Shown here: piece by piece, positions 8,064 through 16,546 of the stretch
Layout of the letters: the number at the start of each line of letters is the position of its first letter
Numbering within the stretch: the stretch's first letter is position 1
Assembly: GCF_017573505.1 (NCBI RefSeq)
Contig: NZ_JAGEOJ010000014.1
Span: 186,001 to 250,000 of the forward strand
Source of the DNA: Actinomadura barringtoniae
GTDB taxonomy: Bacteria; Actinomycetota; Actinomycetes; Streptosporangiales; Streptosporangiaceae
Length of the DNA stretch: 64,000 bases
Direction of reading: 5' to 3'
Notes under the pieces: model-generated
The model's input: only the letters and a program-made list of their open reading frames with translations
Database searches by the model: none
Told to the model about the DNA's origin: nothing
Made by a program: the position numbers and the translations under genes

Positions 8064-8882
8064 GTGCTTCGCAAGATGACGATCGCGCTGGCCTCCGTCG
8101 GACTGCTCGCGGGCCTCACCGCCTGCGGCTCGTCCGACGCCTCGGAGGACAAGGACGCGCCGCTGAAGGTCGCCGTCAACCCCGTCCCGCACGGCGACAT
8201 CCTCACGTACGTCAAGGACAACCTGGCGGCCAAGGCCGGGCTGAAGCTCGACATCGTGACCTTCGACGACTACGTGCAGCCCAACACCGCTCTCAAGGAG
8301 AAGCAGGTGACGGCCAACTACTTCCAGCACGTTCCGTTCATGCAGGAGTTCGAGAAGAAGTCCGGCACCAAGCTGAGCTTCGTGGCGCCGGTGCACCTCG
8401 AGCCCCTGGGGGTCTACTCCAAGAAGGTCACCGACCTGAAGGCGACGCCGCAGGGCGCCACCGTCGCGGTCCCGAACGACCCGGCGAACGAGGGCCGTTC
8501 GCTGAAGCTGCTCGCCGACAACGGCCTGCTCACCCTCAAGCCGAACGCGCCGACCAGCGCCACCGAGAAGGACATCGCGTCCAACCCGAAGGGCCTGAAG
8601 TTCAAGCCGCTGAAGGCCGCGCAGCTGCCGCGCTCGCGTGACGACGTGGACCTGGCCGTCATCAACGGCAACTACGCCATCGAGGCGGGCCTGAACCCGG
8701 CCAAGGACGCGCTGGCCGCCGAGAAGCCCGAGGGCAACCCGTACGCCAACGGCATCGTCACCCTGCCGGAGAACAAGGACGACCCGCGCGTGAAGAAGCT
8801 GGTCACCCTGCTGCAGGGCCCCGAGGTCAAGCAGTACGTCGAGCAGAAGTACAAGGGCTCGGTGCTCATCGCCACCTCCTGA
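8064..8882 (+). CDS. metQ: Methionine-binding lipoprotein MetQ (NLPA family)
   Basis: 272 residues from a GTG preceded by an AGAGAAAGG-type ribosome site. A lipoprotein signal peptide ends in the lipobox LTAC followed by GSSD, so the protein is tethered on the outer face of the membrane. The body has NLPA family landmarks: VNPVPHGDILTYVKDNLAAKAG, YVQPNTALKEKQVTANYFQH, VAVPNDPANEGRSLKLLADNGL. It delivers methionine (or an analogue) to MetNI. It is the last gene of the operon, ended by the hairpin at 8914-8950. Confidence 0.95.
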   Translation: MLRKMTIALASVGLLAGLTACGSSDASEDKDAPLKVAVNPVPHGDILTYVKDNLAAKAGLKLDIVTFDDYVQPNTALKEKQVTANYFQHVPFMQEFEKKSGTKLSFVAPVHLEPLGVYSKKVTDLKATPQGATVAVPNDPANEGRSLKLLADNGLLTLKPNAPTSATEKDIASNPKGLKFKPLKAAQLPRSRDDVDLAVINGNYAIEAGLNPAKDALAAEKPEGNPYANGIVTLPENKDDPRVKKLVTLLQGPEVKQYVEQKYKGSVLIATS

Positions 8883-8913
8883 TCCCGCTGTCTCCTGATC
8901 CCGCTGTCGCGCG

Positions 8914-8950
8914 GCGAGGCCCCCGGACATTCTCCGTCCGGGGGCCTCGC
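8914..8950 (+). terminator. Intrinsic terminator of metNIQ
   Basis: A perfect 15-bp stem (8914-8928 pairing with 8936-8950, GCGAGGCCCCCGGAC and its complement) closes a 7-nt loop, 32 bp after the metQ stop. The tract after it is TCGTCAT rather than a long T-run, as is common for high-GC actinomycete terminators. Confidence 0.85.
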
Positions 8951-9046
8951 TCGTCATGCGCTCATCGTGGCGGCGGAAAACGTTCGCGCGGCGGCGGCGC
9001 GTCTGCCTACGCTGATCGCGGGCGGCCGGACGAAACGGGGTGAACG

Positions 9047-10624
9047 GTGACCGAGACCGACGATGAGCTGGATCCCGCGTCGGCGCGTTCTCTGGCCGCA
9101 GTGCTGCAGCGCCTGCTGAGGTCGGCGGGCGAGCAGGTGGCCGCCGACAACGAGAAGTCCCCGCTGGTGGCCAGGATCGGGGAACATCTCGGCTGCTCGT
9201 ACACCGACGTGCTGACGATCGAAGAGACCTACCTGGACTGGGAGCACGCCAGCCTGCAGCGCGGGGTCGAGGCCTACCTGGCGGCCCATTCGCCGGACGC
9301 CGAGTGGTTCGGCATCGCGGGCGCCGACCGCCATTTCGAGAGCCTGGACGCCCTGCTGACCCGGGCGCTGGAGTACGGCATGTTCCGCCTGGGCCGGGCC
9401 GACTACGGCACCACGGGCGTCGGCCCCGACGAGACCATGGAGGTCGTGCAGCTCGGCATGGTGCCCAGCAGCGCGCCGGACGGCACCCCGGTCGTGCTCG
9501 GGATCCAGACCACCGAGGACTACAACAAGCGGGTCGTCCTCACGGTCTTCGCGCGCGAGCAGGACACCGCCAAGGCCGTACGGAACGAGATCCGCGGGCT
9601 CAAGGAGGAGCGCGACGTGCTGCGCGGGCAGTTCGTCAGCTTCGGCGTCAGCGAGCACATGGACAACCAGCTCGTCACGTTCCTGCCCCGCCCGCAGCTC
9701 ACCAAGGACGACGTGATCCTGCCCGCCGGGCGCCTGGACGGCGTCGAGGAGCACGTCATCGGCGTCGCCCGGCACGCGGAGGGCCTGCTCGCGGCCGGCC
9801 AGCACCTCAAGCGCGGCGTGCTGCTGTACGGCCCGCCCGGCACCGGCAAGACCCACACCGTCCGCTACCTGATCGGGCGGCTCGAGGGCTACACCGTCGT
9901 CCAGCTGACCGGCGCCGCGATGCGCTTCCTCGACTCGGCCGTCGCGCTCGCCCGGCGGATGCGGCCCGCCGTGATCGTGCTGGAGGACGTGGACCTGGTC
10001 GCCGAGGACCGCGAGATGTACGAGAGCACGCCGCTGCTCTTCTCGCTGCTGGACGCGATGGACGGGCTCGCCGAGGACGCCGACGTGGTCTTCCTCCTCA
10101 CCACCAACCGCATCGAGGTGCTGGAACGCGCCCTCATCGAACGGCCGGGCCGCGTGGACCTGGCCGTCGAGATCCCGCGCCCCGACGCCGACGGCCGCCG
10201 GGCCCTGCTGCGCCTGTACGCCCGGCACCTGCGCCTGGACGCCGACCTGGACGCGGTGGTCGAACGGACGGCGGGCGTCACCGCGTCCTACATCAAGGAG
10301 CTCATCCGCCGTGCCGTTCTGGCGGGGCTGCGCGACGCGCCGAGGGTCGAGGTCCTCACCGACGCGCACTTCGAGGCGGCGCTGGAGGGCATGGCGGCGC
10401 CCGGCCAGGCCCTCACACCGGGGTTGCTCGGCGCCCCTCCCCAGCCGTCCTCGGACGATGACGAGGACGACTTCGATCCGCCGGACGACGACGAGGACCT
10501 GTCGGACGGCGGCTTCCAGGGCACGTTCGAGGAGGCCTACGAACTGCCGCCGTCCCCGGACCTGGGTCCGCGGCCCCGCCCCCGTCCGCGCCGTTTCCGT
10601 CCGCCGCGCCCCGGACGCGCCTAG
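9047..10624 (+). CDS. Orphan AAA+ ATPase with acidic/Pro-Arg tail
   Basis: 525 residues from GTG 9047 (GGGG ribosome site just upstream). A single classical AAA module occupies about 220-445: Walker A GPPGTGKT (262-269), Walker B VIVLEDVD (308-315), sensor 1 TTN (352-354) and an arginine-finger-like RPGRVD (366-371). This places it near the CDC48/FtsH/Bcs1 classical clade rather than the Clp or MoxR types. The N-terminal 200 residues are not recognisable and may be a substrate or adaptor domain. The C-terminus is a disordered tail: an Asp/Glu-rich segment (about 465-495) then Pro/Arg (510-525). There is no protease domain and no linked partner; the next gene is convergent. Probably a remodelling ATPase; the substrate is unknown. 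Confidence 0.85.
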   Translation: MTETDDELDPASARSLAAVLQRLLRSAGEQVAADNEKSPLVARIGEHLGCSYTDVLTIEETYLDWEHASLQRGVEAYLAAHSPDAEWFGIAGADRHFESLDALLTRALEYGMFRLGRADYGTTGVGPDETMEVVQLGMVPSSAPDGTPVVLGIQTTEDYNKRVVLTVFAREQDTAKAVRNEIRGLKEERDVLRGQFVSFGVSEHMDNQLVTFLPRPQLTKDDVILPAGRLDGVEEHVIGVARHAEGLLAAGQHLKRGVLLYGPPGTGKTHTVRYLIGRLEGYTVVQLTGAAMRFLDSAVALARRMRPAVIVLEDVDLVAEDREMYESTPLLFSLLDAMDGLAEDADVVFLLTTNRIEVLERALIERPGRVDLAVEIPRPDADGRRALLRLYARHLRLDADLDAVVERTAGVTASYIKELIRRAVLAGLRDAPRVEVLTDAHFEAALEGMAAPGQALTPGLLGAPPQPSSDDDEDDFDPPDDDEDLSDGGFQGTFEEAYELPPSPDLGPRPRPRPRRFRPPRPGRA

Positions 10625-10647
10625 CGCTCAGAGGGTCTGGAGCGGGC

Positions 10648-11397
10648 CTAGAGGGCGAGCGTTTCGCCCGGGGCCAAGATGCGTACGTCGGTGTCGGGCG
10701 CGACGTCGGCGGCCGCGTCCCGGTAGAGGTCGGGCCGGTCGCGCTGGAGCTTGAGGAACAGCGCGTCGCGTACCGGCCCGGCGGTGAACGCGTAGTGGAT
10801 CGGCACCGCCAGCCTCGGGCGCAGGGCCCTGGTGAGGTCGGCGGCGTCCTCGGCGTCCATCACGACCTTGCGGTTGAACATCGGCCGGATGCTGAGGCCG
10901 TTGATCGGCAGCAGGGCGAGGTCGATCTCGGGGAAGCGCGCGGCGACCTCGTCCAGCTCGGGGACGCGCAGGGTGTCGGCGCCGAAGAACACCGAGCTGC
11001 CGCCCTCTTGGAGCATGAACGTGGCCTCGGGCACCGAGTGGCGCGCGGGTGTCGCCGTCACGCGGACCGGTCCGAGCTCGGTGCTCTGCCAGTCGGCCAG
11101 CTCAGTGACGTTCGTGAACCCGGCCGCGCGCAGCCTGTCCGCCACTCCCGGCGCCGTGGCCATGGGCACATCCTTGTCCGGGTAGGCGGCCAGCGCGGCG
11201 ACGTCGCAGTGGTCGTAGTGACCGTGGCTGATCACGATCCCGGCCAGCTCGGGCAGGCCGGCCGCCGACTCCACGGAACGCGACTCGCCCTGCCGGTATC
11301 CGGGCCGTTCGGAGAACCAGGGGTCGGTCAGGATCCGCGCCCCGTCGAAATCGATCAGCGTGCAGGCGTGAACGACGCGCTCGACCGTGGTGGGCAT
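10648..11397 (-). CDS. MBL-fold metal-dependent hydrolase (UlaG-like)
   Basis: 249 residues. The metallo-beta-lactamase metal-binding motif is HGHYDHCD (about residues 57-64), with downstream His in ATPARHSVP and HYAF and the Asp in FFGADTLRV. The short N-terminal layout (VERVVHACTLIDFDGARILTDPWF) is that of the UlaG/RomA-like lactonase or phosphodiesterase branch rather than of true beta-lactamases. It is divergent from a TetR gene at 11483, with paired operators in between, so it is probably the TetR target. The substrate is unknown. Confidence 0.88.
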   Translation of the reverse strand: MPTTVERVVHACTLIDFDGARILTDPWFSERPGYRQGESRSVESAAGLPELAGIVISHGHYDHCDVAALAAYPDKDVPMATAPGVADRLRAAGFTNVTELADWQSTELGPVRVTATPARHSVPEATFMLQEGGSSVFFGADTLRVPELDEVAARFPEIDLALLPINGLSIRPMFNRKVVMDAEDAADLTRALRPRLAVPIHYAFTAGPVRDALFLKLQRDRPDLYRDAAADVAPDTDVRILAPGETLAL

Positions 11398-11425
11398 GAG
11401 GGGCTCCAGATGAGTGGACGTGAGT

Positions 11426-11465
11426 AGACGCCTGTCTGCTTACAGCTGTCAGTAGACAGGCGTCT
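11426..11465. promoter_or_regulatory. Paired TetR operators between MBL hydrolase and tetR
   Basis: AGACGCCTGTCT (11426-11437) and AGACAGGCGTCT (11454-11465) are exact reverse complements of each other. Each is itself an AGAC-N4-GTCT palindrome. They are 28 bp apart centre to centre in the 85-bp intergenic region, close to the tetR start. This fits one or two TetR dimers controlling both directions; binding is inferred. Confidence 0.65.
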
Positions 11466-11482
11466 GCTAATGTTCGTCAACC

Positions 11483-12109
11483 ATGAGGACGCGCAATCCA
11501 CGAGGTCACGGCGAACGCCTGCGCGCCGAGCTGCTCGCGGCCGCCGGCGAGTTGCTGGAGGAGGCGGCCGAGGTCGACGGGCCGTCCCTGCGCGCGGTCG
11601 CGCGGGCCGCCGGGGTAGCGCCGCAGAGCGTCTACCTGCAGTTCGCCGACATGAACGAGCTGTTGGGCGCGCTGTTCGAGGAGCGCTTCGCCGAGCTGGC
11701 AGCGGAGCTGTCGGCCGCAGCCTCGGGTGCTGCATCGGCCGCAGCCTCGGGTGACGCGCCGGGCGCTGCTGCGCCTCGGGCCCGGGTCCGCGCGGTCTGC
11801 CTGGCCTACTGCTCGTTCGCCGAACGCCGCCCCGGCCTTTACCGCCTGCTCTTCAGCTCGCCCGCCCTGCCGCGCCGCGAGCCGGGCGGGCCCGCGCCGC
11901 AGCGAGGCATGCCCGCCCTCAAGGTCCTCGACGACGCCGTACGGGAGTGCCTGCCCTCGGTCGGAGCCGCCGTTCCCTCATCGACCACCCTGTGCCTATG
12001 GGCGGCCATGCACGGGCTCGTACTGCTCCGCGGGGACCGGCCCAACGTCGGATGGCCCGATCTGGAATCCCTGATCGACGAGCAGTTGGCGGCTCACCTT
12101 TCTGCCTGA
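11483..12109 (+). CDS. TetR/AcrR-family transcriptional regulator
   Basis: 208 residues. The N-terminal HTH (about 10-60) reads LRAVARAAGVAPQSVYLQFADMNELLGALF, the typical TetR recognition helix region, followed by a TetR_C-type ligand domain (VCLAYCSFAERRPGLYRLLF). A Ser/Ala-rich loop at about 75-95 contains an internal duplication (TCGGCCGCAGCCTCGGGTG occurs twice, 24 bp apart). It likely represses itself and the divergent MBL hydrolase through the operators at 11426-11465. Its stop codon abuts the stop codon of the convergent haloperoxidase gene with no gap. Confidence 0.88.
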   Translation: MRTRNPRGHGERLRAELLAAAGELLEEAAEVDGPSLRAVARAAGVAPQSVYLQFADMNELLGALFEERFAELAAELSAAASGAASAAASGDAPGAAAPRARVRAVCLAYCSFAERRPGLYRLLFSSPALPRREPGGPAPQRGMPALKVLDDAVRECLPSVGAAVPSSTTLCLWAAMHGLVLLRGDRPNVGWPDLESLIDEQLAAHLSA

Positions 12110-13420
12110 TCAAAGAGGGCACTCGCCGTGGTGGGTGGGGCCGGTCATGTAGAGCAGCTTCTTGGCCAGCACCTCGGCCGCCAGGTCGCGTCCCATGGTC
12201 AGGCCGGCCTGGTTGCTGAACTCGAAATGAACCCCGCCGACGACCCGGGACCGCCCGGCGTCCGCCGCCGCCTGCGAGAAGCTCGAGTAGCTCCGCCGCA
12301 TCGGGAGGCCCGTGGCGGGATCGATCGGCGCCGAGTCGGTCACGTGCGTGAACGCGACGCGATCGGCGCAGAAGAACCCGGCGAGCACCGCCGATCCGGC
12401 CCCGCTGAACGAGCTGTGCCCGGACACGTACTCGGGCGTGCCTCCCGGGCTGCCCGCGCGCGCCTTCCAGCCCGCGTCCTTGTCGGTGTAGGGGTTACCG
12501 TCGGTGTCGGCCTGCTGGATCGCCGTCTCCGGCCGCCAATGCCGGTAGACGAACTTGGCGCGGGCGGTCGAAATGGACACATCGGAGAGCGCCACGCCCA
12601 GCAGCGCCAGCAACCGGGACCTGTCGGGGAGCGAGCGCCGAGCGCTCACCTCCAGTGCGATCTTCACCCATTCACCCGGCGGCTGGTCGGTTCCCGCGGC
12701 CAGCGACCAGTACTGGAACTGCGCGAGCTTGGCCGGGTCGTCGATCCTGGCGTCGCCCACCAGCTTGATCTCGGCGACGGCCCCCGCGTAGTCGAGGCTG
12801 GTCAGCGCGGGCGGCCCGGACCCGACGTAGCGGCCCGTGTCCGCGACCGCGAACGGGGTCATGTTGCGGTACTGGGCGCCCGGCCACGCCAGGGGGAACA
12901 CCCCGGGCCCGGATCCGGCGGGCTGGGTCTCGACGGGGCGGGACCCGTCCGCCGCCCGGGCGTCGAAGACGTCGTCGCCGACGGTCCGGCCCCACGCGCG
13001 GCCCGCGGTGACGCGCGGGCCGTTCCCCAGCTTGGCCAGGTCGGCGGCCAGCTGCTGGTCGAAGCGGGCGGCGCCGTCCGGGTAGAGCAGGCTCAGCACC
13101 GCGTGCGCCGCGGACACCGCCGCGGCCTGCTCGTCGCCCTGTGGCGGGGCGCCTTCGGGCGACTTCAGCAGGTACGCGCGATGCCGGCCGCCGTGCCGTG
13201 CCGCGATCCCGTTCACCGCGTCGTAGATGGCGGCGTTCACCATCGCGTACGAGCGGGCGGCGTCGGAGTCGCTCGCACGGGCCACCCGGACCGCGTCCAA
13301 GGCCAGCCCGTTCCAGGTGGCCACCGGGTCCAGGGCCGGAGCGCGCTGGGCCGCCGACACCGGCCGGACGGCACCCGCGACCATCATCAATGCGACCAGA
13401 AGCATCACGAGTCTCTTCAC
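12110..13420 (-). CDS. Secreted vanadium-dependent haloperoxidase-like phosphatase (PAP2 superfamily)
   Basis: 436 residues from GTG 13420, chosen for the GAGGTG ribosome site and the Sec signal peptide right after it (MKRLVMLLVALMMVAG to SAA). The C-terminal PAP2/haloperoxidase signature is present in order: KFVYRHWRPETAI (Lys/Arg of the vanadate site), EYVSGHSSFSGAG (SGH) and GRSRVVGGVHFEFSN (Arg and catalytic His). Family members either halogenate or act as acid phosphatases, and the sequence alone does not decide which. Nearest neighbours are a TetR gene (convergent) and an MFS exporter on the same strand 83 bp upstream. Confidence 0.85.
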   Translation of the reverse strand: MKRLVMLLVALMMVAGAVRPVSAAQRAPALDPVATWNGLALDAVRVARASDSDAARSYAMVNAAIYDAVNGIAARHGGRHRAYLLKSPEGAPPQGDEQAAAVSAAHAVLSLLYPDGAARFDQQLAADLAKLGNGPRVTAGRAWGRTVGDDVFDARAADGSRPVETQPAGSGPGVFPLAWPGAQYRNMTPFAVADTGRYVGSGPPALTSLDYAGAVAEIKLVGDARIDDPAKLAQFQYWSLAAGTDQPPGEWVKIALEVSARRSLPDRSRLLALLGVALSDVSISTARAKFVYRHWRPETAIQQADTDGNPYTDKDAGWKARAGSPGGTPEYVSGHSSFSGAGSAVLAGFFCADRVAFTHVTDSAPIDPATGLPMRRSYSSFSQAAADAGRSRVVGGVHFEFSNQAGLTMGRDLAAEVLAKKLLYMTGPTHHGECPL

Positions 13421-13503
13421 GGCGCACCTCGTCTCGCATCGCCGGCTCGGCTCTTCGCCGGAACCGCCCAAAAGAGGACCACGACCCACGGCGTGCGACC
13501 AGA

Positions 13504-15057
13504 TCAGCGACCGCCTCCGGACTGGCCGAGATCGGCAATGCGGGCCGCGAGTCGGGCGTTGAACGCGACCAGGGCGGTGGTGAGGGCGACGAGGACGAGG
13601 AAGAGAACGGACACCCAGCCCATCGCCCGCCCGTGAGCCGTCGCCGTCGAGCCTGTGTCGAGCACGGCGAAGAAGACCGCGCCGCTGACCGCCACTCCGG
13701 CTGCACCGGCGAACTGCTGTGCGGTGGTCAGGACCGCCGAACCCACTCCGGCGCGTTCGGCGTTCACGCGTGTGAGGGCTAGCCGGATGAGCTGGGGGAG
13801 GATCAGGCCGTTGCCCGCGCCGACCAGGACCATCCCGGTCATGACGCAGGGGAGCCCGGGGTCGGCGGAGGCGGTGAGGAGACGTGCCGCCAGGACGATC
13901 AGGCCTGCCCCGGACAGGGCACAGCCCGCGAGCGGAACGAGCGTTCCGTGGCGTGCGGCCAGCTTGGAGCCGCCCAGCGACGTCGCCGAGTAGAGCACTC
14001 CCATCGGGGCGAACGCGAGTCCGGCCTGGAACGCGGTGAGGCCGAGGCCCGCCTGCAACAGGAGCGCCAGGGTGAACATGAAGCCCACGAAGTAGGCCAT
14101 GAACGCGGCGATCGCCACAACGCCCGCCACGTACGACGGAACCCGGAACAGCGACAGGTCCAGGACGGGCCGGCCGCCCCGGGCCGTGAGCGTTCGCTGC
14201 CACCAGAGAGTCAGCGCGGCCATGGGGATCGCGGACGCCATCGAGATCCATGTCCACACAGGCCATCCCTCCTGCTGGCCGAGTGTGAGGGGAGCCAGCA
14301 GGAGACCGAGGGCCAGTGCGACTCCTGCGGCGCCGAGCGGGTCGAGCTTGGCTGCGTCTCCGCCCGTACGAGGGAGGAGGCGCCAGGCCAGGATCGCGGC
14401 GGGCACGCCGACCGGCAGGTTGACCAGGAAGATGACCCGCCAGCCCAAGCCGAAGACGTCGGCCTGCAGCAGCAGCCCGCCGAGCACCTGACCGGCGATG
14501 GAGCCGAGACCGGCGGCCACCCCGTACCAGCCCAGCGCGCGGGCGCGACCTTCCTCAGGAAACGCGGCGGTGACCACGGCGAGCACCTGCGGGACCATCA
14601 GCGCCCCGGTCAGCCCTTGCAGCAGCCGTGCCGCCACCAGCGTGCCGGGAGTGGGCGCCATGCCGCAGAGGAGGGAGGCGGTTGTGAAGGCGGCCATCCC
14701 GACGACGAAGATCCGGCGATGGCCGAACAGGTCGCCGAGCCGCCCGCCGGTGATCATCCCGGCGGCGTAGGCGAACCCGTAGCCGCCGACGACCAGTTCC
14801 AGGGCGACGGGCCCGGCGTGCAGATCGTGGCCGATCGAGGGCGCCGCCACGTTCACCACGAAGAAGTCGTACTGGGCCATGAACAGCGCCGACAGCAGCA
14901 CCGCCAGCGCCGCTCCGGGGCGGGTTCTGGCGGATCTCTCACTGGTCTGGGACGGGAGGGAGTGAGTTTCTGGTTGCACGTCTTGGTTGACGCCGCGCGT
15001 CCGCGAGAGGTGACCGGGCGTTCGCGTGAACCCGGAACGTGGCGAGTGGCGAGACAT
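13504..15057 (-). CDS. MFS drug exporter, DHA2 (14-TM) family
   Basis: Up to 517 residues. It has family motif A (GGRLGDLFGHRR) between TM2 and TM3, the DHA antiporter motif C region (GVAAGLGSIAGQVLGG), and about fourteen hydrophobic segments, matching the EmrB/QacA type that expels amphipathic compounds with proton antiport. The start is uncertain. ATG 15057 overlaps by 2 bp the divergent small ORF at 15056; GTG 14979 would give 491 residues and would leave a promoter region, which seems more natural. It is on the same strand as the haloperoxidase gene downstream. Confidence 0.88.
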   Translation of the reverse strand: MSRHSPRSGFTRTPGHLSRTRGVNQDVQPETHSLPSQTSERSARTRPGAALAVLLSALFMAQYDFFVVNVAAPSIGHDLHAGPVALELVVGGYGFAYAAGMITGGRLGDLFGHRRIFVVGMAAFTTASLLCGMAPTPGTLVAARLLQGLTGALMVPQVLAVVTAAFPEEGRARALGWYGVAAGLGSIAGQVLGGLLLQADVFGLGWRVIFLVNLPVGVPAAILAWRLLPRTGGDAAKLDPLGAAGVALALGLLLAPLTLGQQEGWPVWTWISMASAIPMAALTLWWQRTLTARGGRPVLDLSLFRVPSYVAGVVAIAAFMAYFVGFMFTLALLLQAGLGLTAFQAGLAFAPMGVLYSATSLGGSKLAARHGTLVPLAGCALSGAGLIVLAARLLTASADPGLPCVMTGMVLVGAGNGLILPQLIRLALTRVNAERAGVGSAVLTTAQQFAGAAGVAVSGAVFFAVLDTGSTATAHGRAMGWVSVLFLVLVALTTALVAFNARLAARIADLGQSGGGR

Positions 15058-15175
15058 GGGCATGGATCTCACCAAGCTGCTCCGGGAGCTCGGCGCCGAG
15101 CTCGAGCACGCGCCGCCGCCCGCGCTCGCCCGCCAGCGTGACCGTCTCCGCCGGGCTATCGCGGTGGCCCGATGA
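15056..15175 (+). CDS. Small ORF coupled to LCP gene (detached N-terminal segment?)
   Basis: 39 codons from ATG 15056 (or 37 from ATG 15062), encoding a Leu/Glu/Arg-rich helical peptide that begins MDLTKLLRELGAELEH and continues with APPPALARQRDRL. It overlaps the LCP start by ATGA. The same kind of segment (xLLRELGxELExxPPxxLxRQRxRL) is commonly found at the N-terminus of actinobacterial proteins, including some LCP and sigma-associated membrane proteins. It may therefore be a domain split off the LCP protein by a frameshift or a true short upstream partner. Translation is inferred from the coupling. Confidence 0.5.
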   Translation: MGMDLTKLLRELGAELEHAPPPALARQRDRLRRAIAVAR

Positions 15176-16536
15176 ACGTGCTGAGGGCGATGAGCAGGCC
15201 GCGCCTGCTGGCCGTCGTGGCGGCGGCGCTCGCGGTGGTGATGAGCCTGTCCGCGTACGGCTACTACTGGAAGCTGGAGAGCAGCATCCATCACCTCGAC
15301 CCCGACCGGTTGATCGAGGGCGGCCGCCCAGCGAAGCTGAACGGGGCGCAGAACATCCTGATGATGGGCTCCGACTCCCGTCAGGGCGCGAACGCCCAGT
15401 TCGGGCGCGGTCTGCGGAACAAGGCCCCGGCGTCGGACACGATGATCCTGCTGCACCTGTCGCCGGGCGGCGGCCAGGCGGTCGGCATCAGCTTCGCGCG
15501 CGACCTGATGGTGCCGATCCCCTCCTGCAAGCGCGAGGACGGCACCCGCACCCAGCCGTCCTCCCTGGCGATGCTGAACGAGGCCATCGGCCGCGGGGGC
15601 CCCGCCTGCACGATCTCCACCCTGGAGAAGCTGACCCGCATCAAGATCGACCATTTCGTCCAGGTCGACTTCGTCGGCTTCGAGAAGATCACCAAGGCGG
15701 TGGGCGGCGTCCCGGTCTGCCTGCCGTACGACGTGAACGACCCGCGTTCCGGCCTGCGCCTGGCCAAGGGGCCGCACAACGTTCAGGGCAAGGAGGCGCT
15801 CGCCTACGTCCGGGCGCGGCACGGCTTCCGGGACGGCTCCGACACCCAGCGGATCAAGCGGCAGCAGCGCTTTCTGGCCTCGCTCGCCAAGAAAGGCATG
15901 AACGCCGGGCTGCTCGCCGACCCGGGCCGTCTGAACGCCCTGCTCACGTCCTCGCTGTCGTCGCTCACCAGCGATCTCAGGCTCACCGGCATGCTCAAGA
16001 TCGCCCAGAGCATGCGCGGGCTGACCACCGGCAAGATCCGCTTCGTGACCGTTCCGGACGAGCTGTATCCGCCGAACCACAACCGCATGCAACTCGCCCA
16101 GCCCGCCGCCTCGCGGTTCCTGGACGCGGTCCGCGACGACCGGAAGATCGAGGCCGCGCCGGCGACGCCGGCGAGCCCGCCCGCCCGTACCAAGGTGCGG
16201 ATCTTCAACGCCTCCGGTGTCGAGGGGCAGGCCGCGACGGTGGCGTCCTTCCTCAAGGACCGCGGCTACACGGTCGGCAAGCCGGGCAACCTCACCCGCC
16301 CGTCCGCGACCACCGAGATCCGCGCCGCCGCGTCGGACGCCGCGCAGGCCAAGGCCCTCGCCGCCCTGATCCCCGGCGCCAAGGTCCGCACCGTCTCGTC
16401 CTCGCCCTCGTCGAAGGGGCGCGTGGACGTGGTCCTCGGCTCGGGCTTCACGGGCCTGAAGTCGGCGGGCATCCCGAACCTGACCGGGGAGGCCCGCGCC
16501 GACGACGACCTGTGCGAGAGCTCGGAGGCGGCCTGA
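15172..16536 (+). CDS. LytR-CpsA-Psr (LCP) family cell-wall ligase
   Basis: 454 residues. A single N-terminal membrane anchor (about 10-30, LLAVVAAALAVVMSLSAYGYY) leaves the rest outside. The LCP domain shows NILMMGSDSRQG, DTMILLHLSP, GISFARDLMVPIP and YVRARHGFRDGSDTQRIKRQQ, with the Asp/Arg residues that bind pyrophosphate and polyprenyl in this family. The C-terminal LytR_C domain (about 345-440) begins VRIFNASGVEGQAATVASFL. LCP enzymes transfer undecaprenyl-linked glycopolymers (teichoic acids, arabinogalactan or capsule) to peptidoglycan. It is preceded by the coupled small ORF at 15056-15175. Confidence 0.92.
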   Translation: MNVLRAMSRPRLLAVVAAALAVVMSLSAYGYYWKLESSIHHLDPDRLIEGGRPAKLNGAQNILMMGSDSRQGANAQFGRGLRNKAPASDTMILLHLSPGGGQAVGISFARDLMVPIPSCKREDGTRTQPSSLAMLNEAIGRGGPACTISTLEKLTRIKIDHFVQVDFVGFEKITKAVGGVPVCLPYDVNDPRSGLRLAKGPHNVQGKEALAYVRARHGFRDGSDTQRIKRQQRFLASLAKKGMNAGLLADPGRLNALLTSSLSSLTSDLRLTGMLKIAQSMRGLTTGKIRFVTVPDELYPPNHNRMQLAQPAASRFLDAVRDDRKIEAAPATPASPPARTKVRIFNASGVEGQAATVASFLKDRGYTVGKPGNLTRPSATTEIRAAASDAAQAKALAALIPGAKVRTVSSSPSSKGRVDVVLGSGFTGLKSAGIPNLTGEARADDDLCESSEAA

Positions 16537-16546
16537 GCCGAGTGGT

